The notes: a model not told the origin generated them from the letters alone. Positions 1 through 5,854 are shown, numbered from the stretch's first letter. The stretch: 7,001 bases of DNA from Pirellulales bacterium (GCA_030607895.1 JAUWJC010000222.1:1-7001); one strand, 5' to 3'. Translations and numbers: made by a program.

Positions 1-149
1 AGGGGGGGGGGCAGGCTTTTGGGCCCCGCGCGTGTCCCAGTGGGACGGTCGGGTCCCAAAAAACCGCCCGGACCCCGTCCGCGTTGCTACCCCAAAACGG
101 GCAGATTTGAACCAGGCCGAGAACTTAGCAAGCAAACCTTCTTACTCAC
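1..149. other. Upstream region of the first ceramidase-like gene
   Basis: No gene is supported here. The frame open through this stretch in phase with the downstream gene translates to low-complexity Pro/Arg/Gly-rich sequence lacking any signal peptide, so I treat it as non-coding leader. A run of ten G lies at 2-11. Overlapping inverted repeats occur further in: GTCCC at 34-38 with GGGAC at 42-46, and TGGGAC at 41-46 with GTCCCA at 53-58. These could form alternative small hairpins in a leader transcript, but no U-tract follows and I do not call a terminator. No convincing -35/-10 pair was found. The window edge cuts whatever lies to the left. Confidence 0.4.
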
Positions 150-154
150 GGAGA
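150..154 (+). promoter_or_regulatory. Ribosome binding site deciding the start at 160
   Basis: GGAGA lies five bases before the ATG at 160. It separates this start from the in-frame upstream ATG at 19, which lacks such a motif and would add 47 unlikely residues before the twin-arginine signal. Confidence 0.7.
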
Positions 155-159
155 ACGAC

Positions 160-1572
160 ATGACTCAACCCAACGATGCTCGGACAACCACTCGCCGAGG
201 TTTCCTTCAACGAAGTGGCTCGCTGGCCGCGGGCGCGACCTTACTTGTCGGCGCGGTGCCCGCCGTTCACGCCGCCGAGGCTTCCGCAGGTGAACTCAAG
301 GCGGCCGCGGCGGTTCGGGTAGTCAACCCGACAAAGCCGGCAGGCGTCGTCGGGCATGGCTTCAAGCAACTGTTCAGCAACGTCCTGTGCGATCTGCGTG
401 TCCAAGCGGTGGTATTGGAGGACTCCTCGGGCAAGCGGCTTGTCTGGATGGGGTGCGACTTCTGTGTGGTACACAGTTCGGTGGTCGACCGGATGAAAGA
501 GCTGATCCGGCAGCAATTCGGCATCCCGCCGGAAGCGGTCTGTATCAACTCGAGCCACACCCACGCGGCCCCGCCGTTGATAAGCTCACAGGCCGTCCTG
601 CCGGAGCATTGGGACCCCCAATACGTGGATTTCGTTGTCCGGCAGGCGGCGGCCGTGGTCGGTGATGCCGTGGAGCGGCTGGTGCCGGCCAGGCTCCGGT
701 ATGTGGAAGACAATTCGGAGATCGGGGTGAATCGCCGCTGCGGCACGGCCGGCCACATCATCAGTCATTGTCCAAATCCCAAGGGCCTGACGGACCCGAG
801 CGTGCAGGCCGTCGTGGCGGAATCCGCAAGCGACTCAAGCCCGATTGCCGTGGTCGTCAAATACGCGGGCCATCCGGTCAACACGTGCGGGGTGGGCATC
901 GACTCGGACTACCCGGGCTATATGCGGCGGATAGTCGAGAAGCATCACCCGGGCGTAGTGGCGGTCTTTCTGCAAGGCTGCGGCGGCCAGATAGTGGTCC
1001 GCCGTGCAGACCCACAGCAACCAACCCGCTTCATCCGCCCCTCATCGGTGGAAATGGCAGTGGAGATGGCCGAGGACTACGGTCGTCAATTGGCCGAGTC
1101 TGTGGAGCGTGCAATGAAGAAGCAGGGCACACCAATCATCGGTCCGATCGAGGCAGAGTACGCCGTACTCGATCTGCCGCTGGAGAAGCTGCCGACCGAG
1201 AAGTATGCGAAGAAATACAGCGAGATGCTCAAGCGGGGCGAGAATATCCCGGAAACGTGGCCTTATCGGCTCCAGGCGTTTCGGCTGGGTGGCAGCCCCG
1301 CACCGTTCACACTCGTGGCCATGGACGGCGAGGTATTCGCCCAGTTCGGCCTGAACCTGGGCCGGATGCTGCGGCCGGCCACCACCGTGGTGTTGGGCTA
1401 CTCGAACGGCGTGGTCGGTTACCTTACGACGGCCAAGGCCCTGTCCGAAGGCGGCTATGAACCCAGTCAGGCCTTCCGCCATCCCGTGTTCAACCTTCCC
1501 GGCCCGTACACCAAGGAAGTGGAATCGATCGTGCTGAAGGCCGCGGCAGAATTGGCGCGGCCGAAGAAATAG
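160..1572 (+). CDS. Tat-exported neutral/alkaline ceramidase-like hydrolase, copy 1
   Basis: The 470-residue protein resembles the N-terminal catalytic domain of neutral/alkaline non-lysosomal ceramidases, zinc amidases that split ceramide into sphingosine and fatty acid. The substrate here is unknown. Residues 12-16 (RRGFL), followed by a hydrophobic stretch and AVHA at 35-38, form a twin-arginine signal, so export of a folded protein is expected. The family landmarks follow in order: SSHTHAAPP with His133 and His135, the YAGHP motif with His238, DYPGY, the FLQGCGG loop at 270-276, DGE with Glu391, and GYSNGVVGYL with Tyr414/Tyr421. His133/135, His238, Glu391 and Tyr421 plausibly correspond to zinc-site residues of known ceramidases. 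The loop after QGCGG reads QIVVRR and lacks a serine, where characterised enzymes have a nucleophilic Ser after GD. It is much shorter than full ceramidases (650 or more residues) because no C-terminal domain is present. The start is chosen from the GGAGA and the signal. It is paralogous to the next gene. Family is confident; ceramidase activity is inference. Confidence 0.88.
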   Translation: MTQPNDARTTTRRGFLQRSGSLAAGATLLVGAVPAVHAAEASAGELKAAAAVRVVNPTKPAGVVGHGFKQLFSNVLCDLRVQAVVLEDSSGKRLVWMGCDFCVVHSSVVDRMKELIRQQFGIPPEAVCINSSHTHAAPPLISSQAVLPEHWDPQYVDFVVRQAAAVVGDAVERLVPARLRYVEDNSEIGVNRRCGTAGHIISHCPNPKGLTDPSVQAVVAESASDSSPIAVVVKYAGHPVNTCGVGIDSDYPGYMRRIVEKHHPGVVAVFLQGCGGQIVVRRADPQQPTRFIRPSSVEMAVEMAEDYGRQLAESVERAMKKQGTPIIGPIEAEYAVLDLPLEKLPTEKYAKKYSEMLKRGENIPETWPYRLQAFRLGGSPAPFTLVAMDGEVFAQFGLNLGRMLRPATTVVLGYSNGVVGYLTTAKALSEGGYEPSQAFRHPVFNLPGPYTKEVESIVLKAAAELARPKK

Positions 1573-1583
1573 TCTCACAACTG

Positions 1584-1615
1584 TTTTGTCTACACAAAAA
1601 TTTTGTCTACACAAA
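1584..1615. promoter_or_regulatory. Tandem 15-bp inverted-repeat motif, candidate operator
   Basis: TTTTGTCTACACAAA occurs at 1584-1598 and again identically at 1601-1615, two bases apart, so repeat centres are 17 bp apart. Each unit is itself an inverted repeat, TTTGT-CTAC-ACAAA, with arms of five to six bases. The pair fills most of the 56-bp gap between the two ceramidase-like genes and ends two bases before the ribosome binding site of the second. A bound repressor, or two dimers on the same helix region, could control the second gene separately from the first. A short inverted repeat of this size would suit a winged-helix repressor such as the BlaI/MecI/CopY type, but the regulator is not in the window and the assignment is a guess. 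The core GTCTACAC recurs in reverse orientation at 6013-6020. Confidence 0.5.
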
Positions 1616-1616
1616 T

Positions 1617-1621
1617 GGAGG
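1617..1621 (+). promoter_or_regulatory. Ribosome binding site of the second ceramidase-like gene
   Basis: GGAGG ends seven bases before the ATG at 1629. This favours 1629 over the internal in-frame ATG at 1662, which would also leave a usable signal peptide. Confidence 0.75.
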
Positions 1622-1628
1622 TACAGAC

Positions 1629-3098
1629 ATGCTCAGATGTACTTATCAAGGGTCGTCGCCGATGGAGACCTGGACGTTGGTGGTCCGGTCGTTCCTGATT
1701 ACTGGTTGTGTCTTTGTCGCGTTCGGCGGCCGTGTGGGCGAGGCCGACTCCAGCGAGTTGAAGGCCGGTGCTGCTGTCCGAGTGGTCAACCCGACAAAGC
1801 CGGCGGCTACCATTGGGCACCGGGTGATGAAGCTGTTTACCAACGTCTATTGCGACATACGCGTGCAGGCGTTGGTGCTGGAGGACGCCTCGGGCAGTCG
1901 GCTGGTCTGGCTGGGATACGACTTCTGCGTGCCGCCATGGGCGGTGGTGGATCGCATCAAGTGGTTGATCCACCAACAACATGGCATCCCTGCGGAGGCC
2001 GTCTGCATCAACGCCAGCCACACGCATTCCACGCCGCCCCTCTCGCTGTGGGAGGCGGCCGACGACGAGCACTTCGATGCCGAGTATGCCGATTTTGTGG
2101 CCCGCCAGGCGGTGGCCATGGTCGGCGATGCCCTCGGGCGGCTCGTGCCGGCCAAGCTCAGCTACGTGGAAGACACCTGCCGGCTGGGGATCAATCGCCG
2201 GCTTGGCCCGCCCGGCAAAATCCGTTTCGGGCCCAATCCCACCGGCGCGGTGGACCGCCGCGTGCAAGCCATCGCCGTCCGGTCGGCAAGCGACGGCAAA
2301 CTCCTCTCGGTGGTTGTCAAGTACGTTGCTCACCCGGTCACCGTAATCGGCGTCGGGCTGGGCTCCGACTACCCCGGCTACATGCGCCGGCTGGTCGAAA
2401 AACGTCACCCGGGCACGGTGGTGGTGTTTCTGCAAGGCTGCTGCGGCAATGTCGATTCGCAGGTCGGTTCAAGACCCAAGAATCTGCTGAAGAACAGCGT
2501 GGGTTGGGGACACGAGAAGGCTGTTGCGGCCTTGAAGACCGATCGGCCGCTGCGGAAGCTGGCCGAGAGTTTTGGTGGCGAGTTGGCCGAGGGAGTTCAC
2601 CGGGCGTTGAAGAAGCCCGGCATCCCGATCACCGGCCCGATCGAGTCGAAGTACGCGGTAATCAACCTGCCGTTACAGAAGATACCCGCCGAAAAGTACG
2701 AAGCGGCGGCCGCACGCAGCGACCGGTTCTCGGACAAGTGGGGTAAGATGTTCGGCGACATGCTCAAGCGGGGCGAAAAGATCCCCGAAACGTGGCCCTA
2801 TCGTATCCAGGCGTTCCGTTTGGGCGGCGGCCCCCACCCGTTCACGCTGGTGGCCCTGGACGGCGAGGTCTTCTGCGAGTACGGCCTGAACATCGGCCGC
2901 ATGCTTCAGCCGGCCGTCACTATTGTGCTGGGATACTCGAACGGCGTGGTGACATATCTGCCCACGGCCAAGGGACTGGACGAAGGCGGCTACGAGGCCA
3001 ACGCCTATCGCTTCTTCCGCTTGCCTGGACCTTATACAAAGGAAGTAGAACAAATCGTCCTCGAAGCGGCCGTCGAACTGGCCCGGCCGAAACCGTGA
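1629..3098 (+). CDS. Secreted neutral/alkaline ceramidase-like hydrolase, copy 2
   Basis: This 489-residue paralogue of the preceding gene belongs to the same ceramidase-type family. The N-terminus carries a Sec-type signal: a hydrophobic segment near residues 21-33 with likely cleavage after VGEA at 36-39. Cys27 in LITGC resembles a lipobox, but the hydrophobic stretch continues past it, so a lipoprotein is less likely. Matching motifs are NASHTHSTPP with His131 and His133, the YVAHP motif with His235, DYPGY, QGCCGNVDS at 269-277, DGE with Glu413, and GYSNGVVTYL with Tyr436/Tyr443. Unlike copy 1 it keeps Asn274, Asp276 and Ser277 in the loop equivalent to the GD-x-S nucleophile loop of ceramidases, so it is the better candidate for an active amidase. 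Extra residues after this loop and around 355-370 explain the greater length. Nucleotide identity stretches shared with copy 1, such as GTCAACCCGACAAAGCCGGC, indicate tandem duplication. True substrate is unknown. Confidence 0.9.
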   Translation: MLRCTYQGSSPMETWTLVVRSFLITGCVFVAFGGRVGEADSSELKAGAAVRVVNPTKPAATIGHRVMKLFTNVYCDIRVQALVLEDASGSRLVWLGYDFCVPPWAVVDRIKWLIHQQHGIPAEAVCINASHTHSTPPLSLWEAADDEHFDAEYADFVARQAVAMVGDALGRLVPAKLSYVEDTCRLGINRRLGPPGKIRFGPNPTGAVDRRVQAIAVRSASDGKLLSVVVKYVAHPVTVIGVGLGSDYPGYMRRLVEKRHPGTVVVFLQGCCGNVDSQVGSRPKNLLKNSVGWGHEKAVAALKTDRPLRKLAESFGGELAEGVHRALKKPGIPITGPIESKYAVINLPLQKIPAEKYEAAAARSDRFSDKWGKMFGDMLKRGEKIPETWPYRIQAFRLGGGPHPFTLVALDGEVFCEYGLNIGRMLQPAVTIVLGYSNGVVTYLPTAKGLDEGGYEANAYRFFRLPGPYTKEVEQIVLEAAVELARPKP

Positions 3099-3373
3099 CC
3101 CCGCACGAATCGGCAGTTCGATCGAACAAAGCGAGAGTCTAGTGCTCCTTGGGAGTTTAGCCGGACCCACGGCCGCTATAACCCGCACGGCCGGCAGCAA
3201 CTGCACGTCCGGTCAGTTTTTCGGTATCCGAGAAGATTAACATGCCACGGTCGGCAGCCACGGCCACAAAGTTTACTCCAGCAGCAAGATGCAACCGGCA
3301 ACCTCGATCAATGCAGGAGAATGTTGCCCAAAGGCAGCCATTTCGCTTGCATTGGCGCCAGTTGGGGGCAGTG
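3099..3373. other. Non-coding gap downstream of the ceramidase-like pair
   Basis: No gene is supported. A perfect 12-base palindrome, GTTCGATCGAAC, lies at 3116-3127, 18 bases after the stop codon; it has no T-tract and is not called a terminator. The minus strand between roughly 3160 and 3300 stays open and reads as a plausible peptide (including NFVAVAADRGMLIFSD), faintly reminiscent of a beta-propeller strand, but it has no start, no ribosome binding site and soon runs into the repeat element. A decayed gene fragment is possible but unproven. Confidence 0.35.
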
Positions 3374-3404
3374 TTCCATGTGGCGTACAGGAACGGCGTA
3401 TAAT
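3374..3404 (+). promoter_or_regulatory. Possible promoter for the Cys-rich protein gene
   Basis: A perfect TATAAT lies at 3399-3404, about 130 bases before the Cys-rich gene. The best partner is TTCCAT at 3374-3379 with a long 19-base spacer, so the -35 is weak. The leader starting here would include the whole palindromic element at 3419-3501. Confidence 0.3.
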
Positions 3405-3407
3405 GGT

Positions 3408-3418
3408 CGAGGTATCTG
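3408..3418. repeat. Left copy of 11-bp direct repeat flanking palindromic element 1
   Basis: CGAGGTATCTG is repeated exactly at 3502-3512. The two copies directly abut the element at 3419-3501, as a target-site duplication would. Confidence 0.55.
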
Positions 3419-3501
3419 GAGCCGAAAAAGGGACCAGGTTTAATTTGTGCGAAGCACCCTCCGGGCCGTTCCGGCAAATTAAACCTGGTCCCTTTTTCGG
3501 C
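3419..3501 (-). mobile_element. Palindromic MITE/REP-like element, copy 1 (inverted orientation)
   Basis: The 27-bp left arm (3421-3447, starting GCCGAAAAAGGGACC) is the perfect reverse complement of the right arm (3475-3501). The interior contains GTGCGAAGCAC, a small hairpin with four-base arms, and CCGTTCCGG. Its reverse complement matches the interior of copy 3 with one mismatch. Flanking CGAGGTATCTG repeats suggest insertion into a single earlier site. No coding capacity exists, so a non-autonomous element mobilised in trans is the natural reading; REP-type palindromes near tyrosine transposases and DDE-type MITEs are both possible, and the duplicated target favours the latter. It sits in the presumed leader of the Cys-rich gene, 30 bases before its start, where a 27-bp stem could attenuate transcription or affect translation. 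Confidence 0.7.
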
Positions 3502-3512
3502 CGAGGTATCTG
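3502..3512. repeat. Right copy of 11-bp direct repeat flanking palindromic element 1
   Basis: CGAGGTATCTG is identical to 3408-3418 and is followed by AGAAGAAAGGAG, which carries the ribosome binding site of the next gene. Confidence 0.55.
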
Positions 3513-3531
3513 AGAAGAAAGGAGTATCCAG

Positions 3532-4032
3532 ATGCGATGGATTTTTTCGGCTACGACCGTGTTGGTTGTCGGTGGCATGGTGAGTTGGGCTGCCGGCGCC
3601 GACTGCTGTTACTTTGGACAGGGGGGGATGTACGGCGATGGGATGTCGGCCCTGTCGGCCCAGCCGTGCGGGGCGCCAATCTATGGCTACGCGGCATCGT
3701 TCTGCCCGGAAACTCCCCGTTGCGTTGGTATTTGGGACGAATACTGCATGCCGAAGTGCCGCTGTAGATGCCGGGGGTGCGGAATAATCCCCGGTCCATC
3801 CGCTGCCGGCCGTGGATCGGTGTGTAGTCTTCGCGGTGTCGGCCGGGTGACAAACGAGCAGACTCTAGTGAAGAGACCATCGGTCGCCAACACCACGACC
3901 GCCACCACGATCGCCCCCACACCTCCCGGAGACTTGGCGTTTTCCGAGATACGAATCCGCAGGCTCCCGAGAGTCCCCACGAGTATCAAAGTGTTGGCGG
4001 CCCCGAAAGCAACCGCGAATAAGTCGAAATAG
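3532..4032 (+). CDS. Small secreted Cys-rich protein of unknown function
   Basis: I do not recognise a family for this 166-residue protein. AAAGGAG at 3518-3524 is seven bases before the ATG. Residues 1-23 form a Sec signal peptide with likely cleavage after AAGA. The mature N-terminal half holds eleven cysteines (25, 26, 46, 58, 64, 72, 76, 78, 80, 83, 98), five of them in the block CMPKCRCRCRGC at 72-83, consistent with a disulphide-rich or metal-binding extracellular domain. Gly, Tyr and Met are frequent around 29-55. A Thr/Pro-rich linker near 119-133 leads to a basic tail ending KATANKSK. The gene stands alone on the plus strand, with a palindromic element in its leader and another starting 38 bases after its stop. 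Small Cys-rich exported proteins are common in planctomycetes, but role and binding partner here are unknown. Start and export are fairly secure; that it is a real gene rests on signal peptide plus ribosome binding site. Confidence 0.75.
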   Translation: MRWIFSATTVLVVGGMVSWAAGADCCYFGQGGMYGDGMSALSAQPCGAPIYGYAASFCPETPRCVGIWDEYCMPKCRCRCRGCGIIPGPSAAGRGSVCSLRGVGRVTNEQTLVKRPSVANTTTATTIAPTPPGDLAFSEIRIRRLPRVPTSIKVLAAPKATANKSK

Positions 4033-4069
4033 CCGCGCCACACCCCGGCAGGGGGGCGCGTGAAGCCGG

Positions 4070-4148
4070 GCCGAAGGGACCAGGTTTAATTTGCCGCCTG
4101 CGGCCCGGAGGGTGCTTCGCACAAATTAAACCTGGTCCCTTTTTCGGC
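4070..4148 (+). mobile_element. Palindromic MITE/REP-like element, copy 2
   Basis: This is the same family as 3419-3501, in opposite orientation. The right arm at 4122-4148 is full length; the left arm at 4071-4093 has lost three of the five As (CCGAAGGGACC). The interior reads CCGCCTGCGG then GGTGCTTCGCAC, keeping the GTGC-TTC-GCAC hairpin but with a changed first mini-hairpin. No flanking duplication is seen. It begins 38 bases downstream of the Cys-rich gene and may act as an mRNA 3' end structure, although the T-run lies inside the stem rather than after it. Confidence 0.65.
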
Positions 4149-4318
4149 TCAAGAATATCTGGCAAAATCGGCTCCAGGGGTCTGGGCTCTTGCGCCGATA
4201 GATTTAACAGACCTGCCGGGAGGGCGGGACATGCAATGTCCCGTTTCAGGATAAAGATCATCGTACGACGACGGACCGGCTTACGATGATCTTTTTTTGC
4301 GCGCCAAGCCGCTTGCGG
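4149..4318 (+). ncRNA. Possible small RNA or 3' leader region with two hairpins
   Basis: This 170-base stretch between two palindromic elements has no convincing reading frame. It holds a perfect eight-base hairpin (CGGGACAT at 4225-4232, loop GCA, ATGTCCCG at 4236-4243) directly followed by a strong intrinsic terminator at 4253-4298. A structured RNA ending in a terminator is one explanation; the 3' untranslated end of the Cys-rich gene's transcript is the other. I could not find a clear promoter within the stretch, so an independent RNA gene is only a suggestion. Confidence 0.25.
4253..4298 (+). terminator. Intrinsic terminator
   Basis: AAAGATCATCGTA at 4253-4265 pairs perfectly with TACGATGATCTTT at 4282-4294, enclosing a 16-base loop, and a run of seven Ts covers 4292-4298. 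On the plus strand this is a textbook Rho-independent terminator. The opposite strand has only CTTTAT after the stem, so minus-strand termination would be weaker. It would end transcripts coming from the Cys-rich gene or from an RNA in this gap and shield the convergent TPR gene. Confidence 0.75.
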
Positions 4319-4399
4319 GCCGAAAAAGGGACCAGGTTTAATTTGCCGGAACGGCCCGAAGGGTGCTTCGCACAAATTAAACCTGGTCCCTTTTTCGGT
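4319..4399 (+). mobile_element. Palindromic MITE/REP-like element, copy 3
   Basis: Both 27-bp arms are present (4319-4345 and 4373-4399), differing only at the outermost base where the right arm ends CGGT instead of CGGC. The interior CCGGAACGG plus GGGTGCTTCGCA matches reverse-complemented copy 1 with a single difference. It lies 13 bases after the stop of the minus-strand TPR gene, so it could fold at the 3' end of that mRNA. No target duplication is visible. Confidence 0.65.
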
Positions 4400-4412
4400 C
4401 GCCTGCGCCCGC

Positions 4413-5759
4413 CTACTTGTTCAACTCTTTAAGCAGGGCCTCGGCATCGACCCTTTGCGAGAAGAGCCGCTTCGTTTTCAATGCCTGCTCCAACAGCCGC
4501 TTGGCCTCGTCCTTGCGACCACGGTCGGCTGATACCCGGGCGATGTAGTAAGCTGTATCGGGACTAAGGCTTCCCCGAGCGGCGGCAGCTCGAAGAGCAC
4601 GTTCGGCGTCGTCGATGCGCCCCAACTTGTACAGAATCCAACCGTAGGTCGAGGCGGCCTCGGCCTGCTTGGGATACTGCCGCGCATTGACCTGGGCATA
4701 TTCCAGGGCGCGGTTCTTCTTCGCCTCGTCGTCCTGTTCGCACAATGCCAAGGCCAGGTTATTGCTTGCCGCAAAATTGCTCGGCGACTGCAGATGGGCC
4801 GACTCGAAGTACAACTCGGCCGCCTTGTAATCCTTCATGAACAGGGCAATCACGCCACGAAGCAACTTCGCTTCCAGCGAGCCGGGATCAAGCTTCATTG
4901 CCGCGGCGGCCTGCTCGCGGGCCTGGTCGAGTTGCTCGGTCTCCAGAGACCATTGAGCAGCAACCAATCGAGTACGCAGGTCCTTGGGCGCGGCCGTCAG
5001 GGCCGCCACCATCCACTTGGTGGCGTTTGTGCGGTCGCCGGCCTGCTGGTAGAGTTGAGCGAGACTGGCTTCCGGCGTGAGAACCTTCTTGTTGTCCTTG
5101 GCGGCTTCTTTGAACTTCGCCAGTGCCTCGTCGGCTTTGTCCTGATGGAACAACACCCGGCCCATCCGGTGCAACGCCATCGCATTGGACGGAGCGAGTT
5201 TCAGCCAGTCTGCGAGGTGCTTCCCCGCACTTGCCCAATCTTTTATTACCTCTGCGGCAGATGCTTGGCCGGCGTCGGCGCGCTGCTGAAGGATATTCTT
5301 GCGTTTCGAGCTTCCCTTGAAGGCGGCAGCCAGGCTGCCGGCCTTCGCGTACAGCAAGCCCGCTTCGGCCGTACGCCGCTCCTGCATGCAAAGATCGCCC
5401 AGGATCAAGTAGGCTTCCGGATCATCCGGATGGCCGACCACCGCTTGTTCCAACGACGACCGCACGGCGGCCGGCTGCTTGGCGGCGGCAAACAACTGGG
5501 CCATGACTACCTGAGCGGGAGGCAACTCGGGATGCTTCTTCTTGGCTGCCTGCAACAGCTTCAACGCACCGTCAAAGTCCTTGTTCTTGAACCGCGTCAG
5601 CGCATCGGTAACCTCTTTCGGCTGCTTGCCGGCCCCAGCCGCGGCTGACGGCAGAGTGTCGACGGCAACCGGTTCCGCCTGGAGCCCTTCCGTCGCCAGA
5701 GTAGCGCAAACCACAACAATTGCCAACGCGGCGACTCGACCCACAAATGAACGTGACAT
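4413..5759 (-). CDS. Exported tetratricopeptide-repeat protein
   Basis: This 448-residue protein begins with a Sec signal peptide (hydrophobic 9-22, cleavage likely after LQA at 26-28). The rest, from about residue 50 to the end, consists of consecutive TPR-type helix pairs, roughly ten. Examples are ALTRFKNKDFDGALKLLQAA, the stretch ending AYLILGDLCMQERRTAEA, ALHRMGRVLFHQDKADEALA, and AASTYGWILYKLGRIDDAER near the C-terminus. TPR arrays bind peptides or protein partners; no catalytic domain is present, so it is probably a periplasmic or envelope scaffold, comparable in build to TPR proteins of exopolysaccharide/sorting loci, though no such locus is seen. An upstream in-frame ATG at 5831 would add 24 residues before the signal; 5759 is preferred because AAGGGA lies about nine bases upstream and the signal then sits at the N-terminus. 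It is transcribed convergently with the Cys-rich gene. Confidence 0.88.
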   Translation of the reverse strand: MSRSFVGRVAALAIVVVCATLATEGLQAEPVAVDTLPSAAAGAGKQPKEVTDALTRFKNKDFDGALKLLQAAKKKHPELPPAQVVMAQLFAAAKQPAAVRSSLEQAVVGHPDDPEAYLILGDLCMQERRTAEAGLLYAKAGSLAAAFKGSSKRKNILQQRADAGQASAAEVIKDWASAGKHLADWLKLAPSNAMALHRMGRVLFHQDKADEALAKFKEAAKDNKKVLTPEASLAQLYQQAGDRTNATKWMVAALTAAPKDLRTRLVAAQWSLETEQLDQAREQAAAAMKLDPGSLEAKLLRGVIALFMKDYKAAELYFESAHLQSPSNFAASNNLALALCEQDDEAKKNRALEYAQVNARQYPKQAEAASTYGWILYKLGRIDDAERALRAAAARGSLSPDTAYYIARVSADRGRKDEAKRLLEQALKTKRLFSQRVDAEALLKELNK

Positions 5760-5798
5760 GAGTAGTTCCCTTTTCTGTATGAGGGTTATCAAAGGATG

Positions 5799-5814
5799 CC
5801 CCCCTCTCGGGGGG
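5799..5814 (-). promoter_or_regulatory. GC hairpin in the leader of the TPR gene
   Basis: Six Cs at 5799-5804, TCTC, then six Gs at 5809-5814 form a very stable stem 40 bases before the TPR start. On the minus strand no U-run follows, so it is not a terminator; it could stabilise the mRNA 5' end or influence elongation. Function is a guess. Confidence 0.35.
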
Positions 5815-5826
5815 AACATTCCGTCA

Positions 5827-5854
5827 AACATATCTTAGTACTGGACTTTTGCAA
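5827..5854 (-). promoter_or_regulatory. Possible promoter of the TPR gene overlapping the MITE end
   Basis: On the minus strand TTGCAA (5854-5849) and TATGTT (5832-5827) are 16 bases apart, each matching four of six consensus bases. The -35 box lies within the terminal inverted repeat of the neighbouring element, so the insertion may supply part of the promoter. The matches are weak. Confidence 0.2.

Noticed and set aside
19..159. N-terminal extension of the first ceramidase-like protein from an upstream ATG
   Set aside because: The added 47 residues are low-complexity Pro/Arg/Gly sequence placed before a proper twin-arginine signal, and the ribosome binding site is at 150-154.
1674..1740. 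Lipoprotein signal in the second ceramidase-like protein (LITGC)
   Set aside because: The hydrophobic segment continues after the cysteine and a better standard cleavage site follows at VGEA, so a normal Sec signal is preferred.
1590..2435. Long minus-strand open frame antisense to the second ceramidase-like gene
   Set aside because: It mirrors a confidently identified gene in GC-rich DNA, has no recognisable domain or signal and lacks a ribosome binding site.
3157..3300. Possible minus-strand gene fragment reading NFVAVAADRGMLIFSD, faintly beta-propeller-like
   Set aside because: There is no start codon with ribosome binding site, the frame enters the repeat element, and the resemblance is too slight to name a pseudogene.
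3408..4399. A CRISPR array, because of three similar repeats with palindromic parts
   Set aside because: The units are about 80 bp, in mixed orientation and irregularly spaced around genes, with no short regular spacers.
4319..4399. Element 3 as a standard intrinsic terminator of the TPR gene
   Set aside because: The five-T run is inside the stem and followed by CGG rather than forming a terminal U-tract, so I list it as a repeat element that may only assist 3' end formation.
4794..5648. Long plus-strand open frame opposite the TPR gene
   Set aside because: It is the antisense shadow of a clear TPR repeat protein with a signal peptide; its translation shows no recognisable fold.
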